27,639 nt of DNA, from IMG/VR virus record IMGVR_UViG_3300046532_002043, positions 1 through 27,639 of that record, one strand, 5' to 3'. Below, piece by piece: positions 15,460-22,350 of the stretch (positions are counted from its first letter, which is position 1; every line of letters starts with the position of its first letter). Under the pieces are notes generated by a model that made no database searches, was not told where the DNA came from, and saw only the letters and a program-made list of their open reading frames with translations. Position numbers and translations under genes: made by a program. The DNA comes from a virus.

Positions 15460-17336
15460 TATGAAATTTTCCTTACATATGTCCAAAATGAACCATCGGT
15501 TGCATCCATTTTTACATACTCATGTGATTCAAATTGTTCGTGTTGCTCTCCGTCCTGTGTGTATTCAAATATAAAGGTTATTATGCTTTTATCGTGTGTA
15601 CTCGCACTTGGCCAAGCAACATTTAGAAACTTACTTGAAAAACTCTCAAGTTCGGTTTGACCAGTAAATAACCTACTGCGGTTTACGGTGAAACTCTGTT
15701 CATGTCGTTGTCTGTGTGGTGTACACGGACTCCCACTTGTGGGGTCAATTGAATTACAAGCATCCTTTGGATTTGGATATGCTTGTTGATTAAGTATAAG
15801 TATCTTGGTTGGTGACACCGCATAAAATGCCGGTTTTGCATACGCCAAGACCTGACCTGAAGTATGTGATCGTGAAAACGGACTGATTGCGGCTGTGTTC
15901 CTAAATGGGGAGGTCCCGTTCATCAATGGTTTTAGCTTCGTGGTAATCAGTGTATTTTCTTTCATAATATAACCACCGATTTCCTCGGCCGAGTAGTCAT
16001 AGATAGAGTTTCTAAGTTCCGTTGTTTGGTTCGTGGCAGCCAATTGGTCTGCGTTGATTGGGAACGATTCTATATAATAGGTGTACCCAGTTAAAAATAG
16101 TTGGTCGAGTACATGGGTTTCGGTGCGGGTCGTCTTGGTACCGTTGTCGTTTTCGGTGGTGAGTCGGGCCTCGTATGAAGGCGGTGCGAATTCAACCATG
16201 CCACTGGTTTGTATTTCAAAAAAGTCACTAGTTGAGTTTATTACAATACCCAACATATCACATCCATAATTATCGTCTTCAACGGGAGCATCGTCACCTG
16301 TGAGTTTCATCTGAGCAGCTGAGTTACATAACGCATATTGTGTAGTTCCACTTTCCCGACCGAGGAAGTTTGGTAACACGGATTCTTCTATAAGTGAGGT
16401 GTCATATGTTGATGTGGTAGTAAAGTTATCAATTTTCGTGCGGACGGATGATCGCTTGATCCGAAGTACATCACCTGTCTTTATGCTATTACATGCGGAT
16501 GGTTCATATACAACAAACTTCGAGGCCTGTTCATCTGAGTTGCATACCAACCCACGATAGTTTACAAGAACACCTGATGTTTTGGAAGATGCAATCAACA
16601 TGGGTTTGGAGACTACAACTGCATCTTGGAGAAAATCACTGGGGTCAAATTCAATAAGAGTGCCACGCGTGCCCAGAAAATATGTCAACCCAGGAATTAA
16701 TAATTGATTTTTATAAATTCTGGTCATCTGGGTATCGTTGGGGTCAATGGGTCGTTTTTCAATAGAAAGTGGACCACCAATAGTTTCTTCGTCCCACTCC
16801 CAACTTATGAAACCATTAAACACTAAACTGAATTTTTCAATTAGTGGATTTTTTTGTGTGCTATTCTCCGAGAGCTTTACCTTGCGGATAATACCCACGG
16901 CCTCAGCTTCGTCTAGGGATGTACTTGTTGCTTTGGCAAATTTATTTGAACTCGATGCATATAAAATGTCACCAACTTCATATGTTTGTAATTCACCATT
17001 AACATGGGTTTGTAAATAGTTTCCTGCAAATGATTGTTCGGAGGCTCCTGGTGAGTCTGTAAATTCGATGCCCGATCCATCGTTTCTTATTTTGATATAA
17101 CCACCACGATTTTCTTCGTAGGTATCGGGCACGTCTCGTAGGTTTTTAAAATCAATACCAACTTCGTTATTTGCTATCTTGGTTAGTTCCAAGGCAAGTG
17201 ATGTTGCGGATATTCCTTTGGTCTCTCCGGTGGGTGATGCTGAATTAGATTTGGAGTCTGTATCCACCACAATAAACAAATCTTCTGGTTCAAGTTTGTT
17301 TAATCTATTTAGGTCGGTTATTTTCTGGTTAGCCAT
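15459..17336 (-). CDS. Fibre-like structural protein (625 aa)
   Basis: The N-terminus 'ANQKITDLNRLNKLEPEDLFIVVD' is the attachment-type start common to phage tail-fibre and virion proteins. It is followed by 'YIKIRNDGSGIEF'. Residues 121-263 carry the module shared with the 718-aa protein: 'VGDILYAS', 'VFNGFISW', 'LIPGLTYFLGTRG', 'VSKPMLIASS', 'LVNYRGL'. A more diverged copy seems to lie at about 285-480 ('TGDVLRIKRS', 'LTGYTYYIES', 'AYAKPAFY'). A Cys loop 'CNSIDPTSGSPC' lies near the C-terminal end. It is the first gene of the fibre group, 64 nt after phoH, and is coupled to the 131-aa gene. Probably a long-fibre or whisker-type protein. Confidence 0.78.
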   Translation of the reverse strand: MANQKITDLNRLNKLEPEDLFIVVDTDSKSNSASPTGETKGISATSLALELTKIANNEVGIDFKNLRDVPDTYEENRGGYIKIRNDGSGIEFTDSPGASEQSFAGNYLQTHVNGELQTYEVGDILYASSSNKFAKATSTSLDEAEAVGIIRKVKLSENSTQKNPLIEKFSLVFNGFISWEWDEETIGGPLSIEKRPIDPNDTQMTRIYKNQLLIPGLTYFLGTRGTLIEFDPSDFLQDAVVVSKPMLIASSKTSGVLVNYRGLVCNSDEQASKFVVYEPSACNSIKTGDVLRIKRSSVRTKIDNFTTTSTYDTSLIEESVLPNFLGRESGTTQYALCNSAAQMKLTGDDAPVEDDNYGCDMLGIVINSTSDFFEIQTSGMVEFAPPSYEARLTTENDNGTKTTRTETHVLDQLFLTGYTYYIESFPINADQLAATNQTTELRNSIYDYSAEEIGGYIMKENTLITTKLKPLMNGTSPFRNTAAISPFSRSHTSGQVLAYAKPAFYAVSPTKILILNQQAYPNPKDACNSIDPTSGSPCTPHRQRHEQSFTVNRSRLFTGQTELESFSSKFLNVAWPSASTHDKSIITFIFEYTQDGEQHEQFESHEYVKMDATDGSFWTYVRKIS

Positions 17337-17363
17337 TGGTAAAGTGGGGAGATCTACTGAATC

Positions 17364-17401
17364 TATAAATATACATATATTCTTATATGATATATAAATA
17401 T
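17364..17401 (-). promoter_or_regulatory. Two ATATTTATA motifs in the phoH-fibre gap
   Basis: The 64-nt gap holds two copies of the 9-mer in the sense direction, at 17393-17401 (overlapping the phoH stop) and 17364-17372. The second is preceded by TG, giving TGTATATT, an extended -10-like element 27 nt before the fibre start codon. No TTGACA-like -35 is seen. Confidence 0.4.
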
Positions 17402-18150
17402 TATTTCGACAAACTTTTTAACTTAGTAATTATAAATTTTACCAATTGACTGCGTACAATATCGTCTTCTGTGAACTTAAATGTCTGTATTCCGTGTGTT
17501 TTTGACACCTCATCGTGAAATAAATCCAGAATATTGTTAAACCCACTGCGGTTGCCAATATCACTTTGCATGGCATCTCCACATATAAATACTTTACACT
17601 TTTCACCTATACGGGTCATAATGGTTATTAATTCCTTTTCAGATAGGTTCTGTGCCTCGTCTACTAGAATAAACTTGTTTTCCCAACTTGCACCACGGAG
17701 AAAACCTACAGGAATCCCATATATCCGTTCTTCTTCTTGTAAATATTTAATATCTATTGGATCAAGTAATTCTTCTAGTTTATCTTTAAATGGTTCTAGA
17801 TACGGGGCCATTTTATCATCTTGAGCTCCCGGTAAAAATCCAAGTTTCGAGTCGGAGCTTTCAACTGCACTTCTTACATATATCATTTCTTCTATTATAC
17901 TTTCTTGGAATAGTTGCAGTCCGCAATACACACTTAGCCATGTTTTTGCCGTACCGGCCGGTCCGTCTACAAATATAAGCTTAGTCTCCTCGTCCATAAC
18001 TATAGAGATGAAGTGCTTTTGCTTGTCTGTGAACGGTTTGTTTGCCTTTACCTTTATTGGTCTGGCTAGTTGGTTGCCGTGAATTTCTGATTCAATGTGG
18101 GCATTAGCCAAGAGATTCTTGTTTACCGTTTTTGTTTTTTTCCTTGACAT
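17401..18150 (-). CDS. phoH: PhoH-like P-loop ATPase
   Basis: A 249-residue PhoH-family protein, common in marine phages. It has Walker A 'GPAGTAKT' (63-70), Walker B 'ILVDEAQN' (161-168), and the family segments 'FTDKQKHFISIV', 'RSAVESSDSKLGFLPG' and 'GIPVGFLRGASWENKF', and 'ICGDAMQSDIG' as sensor motif. The enzyme is a predicted NTPase related to the superfamily-1 helicase fold. Its role in phage is not settled, and a link to phosphate stress is not shown here. The N-terminus is Lys-rich. It is separated by 41 nt from the upstream 104-aa gene. Confidence 0.95.
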   Translation of the reverse strand: MSRKKTKTVNKNLLANAHIESEIHGNQLARPIKVKANKPFTDKQKHFISIVMDEETKLIFVDGPAGTAKTWLSVYCGLQLFQESIIEEMIYVRSAVESSDSKLGFLPGAQDDKMAPYLEPFKDKLEELLDPIDIKYLQEEERIYGIPVGFLRGASWENKFILVDEAQNLSEKELITIMTRIGEKCKVFICGDAMQSDIGNRSGFNNILDLFHDEVSKTHGIQTFKFTEDDIVRSQLVKFIITKLKSLSK

Positions 18151-18191
18151 CGTGTTTTCTCCGCGTTATGGCTTATAAAGTGTGTTATAAC

Positions 18192-18506
18192 TTATAAGTC
18201 TTTATTATTACTGTTTTTATTAAGCGCTTTAAGCTTATTCGATAGTACTGTACAGATTTCATATTCTTCAATATCAGTAAAATATTTTATGAGGTTTTTC
18301 AAATTAACTGTATAACTTTCTTTTTTTATGATGACTTCCAAATTAGTGTCATTAAAACTAAATACATTTATCTTGCTGGGTATGCCGTCTTCTGTTATTT
18401 GCTTGAAACATTCGTATACATGTAACATATATACTGATTTCCGTTTTGCAATATCTTTTTTCAGAATTTGGTTATCATTTGGAATTTTAAAAACTTTATT
18501 ACCCAT
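18192..18506 (-). CDS. Hypothetical 104-aa protein, first gene of the minus-strand block
   Basis: The family is not recognised. ATG 18506 (MGNKVFKIPNDNQ) is taken as the start; an upstream in-frame ATG (18551) would add a hydrophobic stretch from the divergent intergenic region and overlap the start of the plus-strand neighbour. The protein is a small alpha/beta domain: helices 'RKSVYMLHVYECFKQI', then strands 'INVFSFNDTNLEVIIKKESY', then 'LKNLIKYFTDIEEYEI'. No membrane segment or Cys cluster. It precedes phoH by 41 nt and is probably cotranscribed with it. Confidence 0.68.
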   Translation of the reverse strand: MGNKVFKIPNDNQILKKDIAKRKSVYMLHVYECFKQITEDGIPSKINVFSFNDTNLEVIIKKESYTVNLKNLIKYFTDIEEYEICTVLSNKLKALNKNSNNKDL

Positions 18507-18544
18507 ATCTATAAGTATATTTAAAACAATAATATTATTTAGAA
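18507..18544. promoter_or_regulatory. Divergent intergenic region separating the two gene blocks
   Basis: This 38-bp, almost purely A/T gap separates the minus-strand structural block from the plus-strand glycan block, so promoters in both directions should lie here or in the flanking codons. On the plus strand TATAAGTA (18510-18517) is one base from the late-promoter octamer and would give a leader of about 20 nt to ATG 18545. I see no convincing promoter on the minus strand. Confidence 0.45.
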
Positions 18545-18904
18545 ATGACAAAACGATTTTTCAAAAGATACAAGAAACTTGATGATGAGGGCGCAACAAA
18601 CTCACCCCAACCACATCACCCAGAACCAGATAATCAACCAACTTCAGATAAACCCACCGGGTTTGTTGATTTGGCTAATAATTTAACGAGGGCTCTTGTT
18701 GATTGGCAACGAGCTGGACGTCCCGTTGTAACAAGTGAGCAATGGAATAGACGATTATCAATATGTAGAGGGTGTGAGTATTGGCGAGAGTTTAAAAAAA
18801 CAAAAATAGCTAAGTGTGCAAAATGTGGGTGCAGTAGTGGTAAGTTGTTACTTGCAACTAGCAAATGTCCACTAACTCCACCGAAGTGGACAAGTGAATC
18901 CTAA
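18545..18904 (+). CDS. Cys-rich zinc-ribbon-like phage protein (119 aa)
   Basis: A basic N-terminus ('TKRFFKRYKK') and a Pro/His/Asp-rich linker lead into 'NNLTRALVDWQRAGRPVVTS'. A Cys cluster follows: C74-x2-C77, then C91-x2-C94-x-C96, then C108-P. Conserved Trp residues ('EQWNRR', 'CEYW', 'PPKW') surround it. Such a pattern indicates a small Zn-binding domain; a similar layout occurs in uncharacterised phage proteins. Function unknown. It is the first plus-strand gene and is probably expressed from the divergent promoter region. Confidence 0.75.
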   Translation: MTKRFFKRYKKLDDEGATNSPQPHHPEPDNQPTSDKPTGFVDLANNLTRALVDWQRAGRPVVTSEQWNRRLSICRGCEYWREFKKTKIAKCAKCGCSSGKLLLATSKCPLTPPKWTSES

Positions 18905-18966
18905 TGTATCCCAAAGTTTTTATAGTTTTTATAATTTTTTTTTGAGCTTGTGTATATTTATTTACA

Positions 18967-19164
18967 ATGAATGATGCAAACTACAAGTTAACTACCGTTA
19001 AGGTGCTTTCTGAAAACTACTCCAAGTTTAAGTTGAAAACAATTGATTCCCAAATGACTCTGCAAAAGCTTGTCAATCGGGCAATTGAAAAATACTTAAA
19101 CGATGACTCGTTTGAAAAGAAACTTGATGCTGTGAAAATATTTGAGAACGACCCGAAGTATTAA
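18967..19164 (+). CDS. Small RHH-like protein (65 aa)
   Basis: A beta-strand ('YKLTTVKVLSENYSKFKLKT') is followed by two helices ('MTLQKLVNRAIEKYLNDDSF', 'EKKLDAVKIFEN'). The strand-helix-helix pattern with 'TLQKLVNRAIEKYL' resembles ribbon-helix-helix (Arc/CopG-like) DNA-binding proteins; similar small proteins occur in T4-like marine phages. A transcriptional regulator is possible but not shown. The variant motif ATATTTATT (18954-18962) lies 4 nt before the start, and no Shine-Dalgarno sequence is evident. Confidence 0.68.
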   Translation: MNDANYKLTTVKVLSENYSKFKLKTIDSQMTLQKLVNRAIEKYLNDDSFEKKLDAVKIFENDPKY

Positions 19165-19204
19165 AATAGTTGACTTATATTATTTTGTTTAATAGTATGA
19201 GTGT

Positions 19205-20464
19205 TTGAAAAATAAGATTTTATTAATTGGGGACGATATACGTCACACGACCGGTGTGGCAAACATCTTAAAACAAATCATACTTCATTTAGTATCTGAC
19301 TTCGATTTCGTGCAACTTGCGTGTGGGAAATCACGAACAAATCCAAGTATAGTAGATGTATCCGAATCTGTATCAAAAATTACAGGTCATACCAACTCAT
19401 CGGTCCGATTACATGAAACTAACGGATATTCTTCAGCTGATCAACTTAGAAGCACATTGCTTATGGAATCACCTGACGCGGTGGTTATTATGACGGACCC
19501 ACATCGTTATGGTTGGTTATTTGAAATAGAACATGAAGTTAGAACCGTTTGTCCATTATTATATTATCATGTGTGGGACAACGACCCATATCCAAAGTTT
19601 TTAAAATCAATATACAATAGTTGCGACTGGGTTGGATGTATAAGCATTACTACAAAAAAATGTATTGAAAAAATATGTCCAGAGCATACAAACTACACAC
19701 TTGTACCTCACGGAGTTAATACAAAAATATATCATCAACAACCCGATAAACAAATAATACACAATAGAATAGATTTCCTTGGTCAAGACTATAAGTTTGT
19801 TTTGTTCTGTAATAATGCTAACACATCACGTAAACAACTTGCAAATTTAATTGAGGGGTTTTCTGTATTCTACGAAAATTCCGTATCCGAGTGTGATAAG
19901 GGAGGAGTTGCTTTGTTATTGCACACCAACCCAGACTCACCGACTGGTCCCGACATAAATTGCTTGCTTGATGATTTATTTCCCGACTTACCCGTATTTC
20001 TATCAAGTGAAACGGTCACCGAGTCCGTTTTAAATAATATGTACAACCTGGCACATTGCACTATAAATGTTGCATCGGCCGAGGGGTTTGGTTTAGCAAC
20101 CCTTGAATCAGTCGCTGCGAAAACTCCTATAATAATATCACACACAGGGGGGTTAAAGGACCAATATGATAAACGATGGGCAGAAAAGATAGAACCCACG
20201 ATTCGCTTATTATCTGGTACGCAGAAAACTCCGTATATATATTCGGATATATGCTCATCCATTGATATATCGGCGGCCATTGGCCAAATGTATTCACGGA
20301 TTTCTTGTGGTGACATTGACATGAGTGATTCTGACAATTTTTTGGAAACTAATAAATTTACAACCAGACAAATGTGTAAATCCATTGGTCAAGGTATACA
20401 TCATACAATAGAGACGTTTACACCCAGAGACCAATTTAAATTTACAAAGGTATTCGTGGAATGA
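19205..20464 (+). CDS. GT-B glycosyltransferase, GT4-like (419 aa)
   Basis: A GT4-type retaining glycosyltransferase. The N-terminal Rossmann half starts 'KILLIGDDIRHTTGVANILK', with the Gly-rich acceptor-site loop. The C-terminal half has the donor-site signature 'ASAEGFGLATLESVAAKTPI' with the E-x7-E pair E293/E301, then 'ISHTGGLKDQY'. The only in-frame start near the N-terminus is TTG 19205. An ATG at 19197 is in another frame and stops after three codons, overlapping the TTG, so the start is unusual or hides a small indel. The end overlaps the next glycosyltransferase gene by ATGA. The substrate is unknown. Confidence 0.88.
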   Translation: MKNKILLIGDDIRHTTGVANILKQIILHLVSDFDFVQLACGKSRTNPSIVDVSESVSKITGHTNSSVRLHETNGYSSADQLRSTLLMESPDAVVIMTDPHRYGWLFEIEHEVRTVCPLLYYHVWDNDPYPKFLKSIYNSCDWVGCISITTKKCIEKICPEHTNYTLVPHGVNTKIYHQQPDKQIIHNRIDFLGQDYKFVLFCNNANTSRKQLANLIEGFSVFYENSVSECDKGGVALLLHTNPDSPTGPDINCLLDDLFPDLPVFLSSETVTESVLNNMYNLAHCTINVASAEGFGLATLESVAAKTPIIISHTGGLKDQYDKRWAEKIEPTIRLLSGTQKTPYIYSDICSSIDISAAIGQMYSRISCGDIDMSDSDNFLETNKFTTRQMCKSIGQGIHHTIETFTPRDQFKFTKVFVE

Positions 20465-21639
20465 AAAACTTACTCGTCTTTGAGTCACCCATTACATCAC
20501 TATCAGGATGTGGTGAACACGCACGTGAAATTGCATCTTATTTAATTAAGATGGATTCTGAGTTTGATATATACTTTGTAGACTCTCGGTGGGGAACATC
20601 CCAAAAGTCTATGAAATTCAATGATTCGGATATAACTAGAATCTTTAATAAACAACTAACCGATGACGATGTGAGTGATATCCATGTGTATATAAAACTT
20701 GGTTCTCCGTCTGAGTTTAAAAAGATAGGAAGGCATAATATTGGAATTAGTGCGGTGGTGGAGTCTACATTGTGTCACGATTCCTTCTTACATGGTTGTA
20801 ATAAAATGGATCAAGTCATTGTTTCGTCTGAGTTCAGCAAAACAACATTAGAGGATAGTTATTCCCATCATAGTATTCCGGCGCAGACTTCGATAAACAT
20901 AATACCAGAGTGTGTATACTATACATCACAACCAACTACCACACATGACTCACGTAGTGTTTCTGACTTTATGGAGGGGGTTGATGAAGAGTTTTGCTAT
21001 TTGTACAACGGAGCATGGGATCTGGATCACACCACAGACAGAAAGAATGTTGATACGTTAATCAGAACATTCATTCATGCATTTAAGGATATTGACGAGA
21101 AACCCGCACTTGTACTAAAAACCCATAATAGAAATTTTAGTGAATCGGATTATACTAAAATATACAAATCCATTCAAACTATTATCAAGGATTCTCACAT
21201 AAAAACACCGAGTATATATCTACTACACGGAAACCTAACACCTGGTCAGTTGGAAAGTCTATACAGTCACGATAAAATAAAATGTGGATTAAATATGTCA
21301 CATGGTGAAAGCTTCGGCCGCCCTATATTAGAAACCATACTTGCAAATAAACCCATACTAATACCAAGTTGGTCAGGTCCACTTGATTATTTACCGAACG
21401 ATCTATTTCACATCGGTGGTAGGTTGGTAGAAAATCCCGAGGTAGATGGTAGTTTCATTAAAGGTGGGAATTGGTTTGATGTAGATACAAGCAGTGCGTC
21501 TACAAAAATACTGGATGTCTTTTCAGAAATAGAAAAATATCAATTGGAAATTCAAGAAATCTCCAAGCAGCTCACATCAAAATATAACAAGAATTCTATA
21601 TTCAATAAGTACAAACAACTATTAGACTCATATTTATAA
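20461..21639 (+). CDS. GT-B glycosyltransferase, GT4-like (392 aa)
   Basis: A second GT-B enzyme, translated in an ATGA overlap with the first. The N-terminus 'NLLVFESPITSLSGCGEHAR' carries the Gly loop. The donor half has 'YNGAWDLDHTTDRKNVDTLI', 'ALVLKTHN', then 'NMSHGESFGRPILETILANK' with the E-x7-E pair E283/E291, and 'PSWSGPLDYLP'. This layout is typical of GT4 enzymes acting on extracellular polysaccharide or lipopolysaccharide. It is diverged from its upstream neighbour, so the two probably use different sugars or acceptors. The ATATTTATA motif (21630-21638) covers its last codons. Confidence 0.88.
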   Translation: MKNLLVFESPITSLSGCGEHAREIASYLIKMDSEFDIYFVDSRWGTSQKSMKFNDSDITRIFNKQLTDDDVSDIHVYIKLGSPSEFKKIGRHNIGISAVVESTLCHDSFLHGCNKMDQVIVSSEFSKTTLEDSYSHHSIPAQTSINIIPECVYYTSQPTTTHDSRSVSDFMEGVDEEFCYLYNGAWDLDHTTDRKNVDTLIRTFIHAFKDIDEKPALVLKTHNRNFSESDYTKIYKSIQTIIKDSHIKTPSIYLLHGNLTPGQLESLYSHDKIKCGLNMSHGESFGRPILETILANKPILIPSWSGPLDYLPNDLFHIGGRLVENPEVDGSFIKGGNWFDVDTSSASTKILDVFSEIEKYQLEIQEISKQLTSKYNKNSIFNKYKQLLDSYL

Positions 21640-21651
21640 TATTATTATGTT

Positions 21652-22350
21652 ATGAGTTACTATGCTAAGTATTTACAGAAATTGATTGGTGGTACTTTGG
21701 CAATATCAAGGAATAAACTTGAACCGGGCCATATAGTTTCATTCAGATATAGATCAGAAACTACGAGGAGACGGATAAATCGTTTGGTTTTAATTTTGGG
21801 AAAGTTCAATAAAGGTGGGGGTATGTTATTACATGGTCTAAATCTAGAACACATTCCACATGATAAGTTATATGTATTTTTAAAAAGGGTAATAATAAAG
21901 GATACTTTGTCGTTGATAAAACGAAAGTATGAAATAAAAGGTCCGTTTTCTCAGTTAATTGACCGACCCAAGACATTTTATGTTAAATATATAAAACCAA
22001 ATCTATTGGAGTATGATTGCTACCGCACATATAAATTGTACGAAATAAAACAACCCACGTGTTATATGTTGAATTGGAGACAGTTGCGGTTGTTTGATAA
22101 CACCACAAAAAAACCGGTATTAATTGATAAAGACGAAACCTTGGTGGGGATTGCCCGTAGTCGTAGAATATTAAACGAGATTTTAAAAAGTGACATTGGG
22201 ACACTGAATAATGCTCGGTTCAAAAAGTTGATAAACGAAAGATTTGGAAGTATGGCCTCATTTTATGAAATCTTAGAAGATCTAGAAAACTACTCAGAGT
22301 CACCAAACACAGACCAAACCAACGATGACTTCAATGCATCCAAGACTTAA
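21652..22350 (+). CDS. Hypothetical 232-aa protein with small-barrel-like N-terminus
   Basis: Function not recognised. Residues about 20-85 ('LEPGHIVSFRYRSE', 'NRLVLILGKFNKGGGMLLHG', 'LNLEHIPHDKL') look like a short SH3-like barrel. The pattern 'LVLxLG...LHGLNLxxIP' recurs in uncharacterised proteins of T4-like phages. The C-terminal half is helical and charged ('RRILNEILKSDIG', 'FGSMASFYEILEDLENYSES'). No membrane segment. It sits within the glycosyltransferase cassette, 12 nt after the second enzyme and overlapping the start of the 750-aa gene by 26 nt, but its fold does not suggest a sugar enzyme. Confidence 0.7.
   Translation: MSYYAKYLQKLIGGTLAISRNKLEPGHIVSFRYRSETTRRRINRLVLILGKFNKGGGMLLHGLNLEHIPHDKLYVFLKRVIIKDTLSLIKRKYEIKGPFSQLIDRPKTFYVKYIKPNLLEYDCYRTYKLYEIKQPTCYMLNWRQLRLFDNTTKKPVLIDKDETLVGIARSRRILNEILKSDIGTLNNARFKKLINERFGSMASFYEILEDLENYSESPNTDQTNDDFNASKT

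Noticed and set aside
17583-17591. TATAAATA on the plus strand inside phoH as a late promoter
   Set aside because: It is coding sequence for the PhoH 'KVFICGD' segment and would drive antisense transcription with no plus-strand gene nearby.
18905-18966. Possible tRNA or terminator in the gap before the 65-aa gene
   Set aside because: The gap is 62 nt with T-rich direct repeats (GTTTTTATA twice) but no cloverleaf and no convincing stem before the T-run.
19870-20385. Minus-strand frame inside the first GT-B gene
   Set aside because: The sense frame carries the complete GT4 signature and couples to its neighbour; the antisense frame has no motif.
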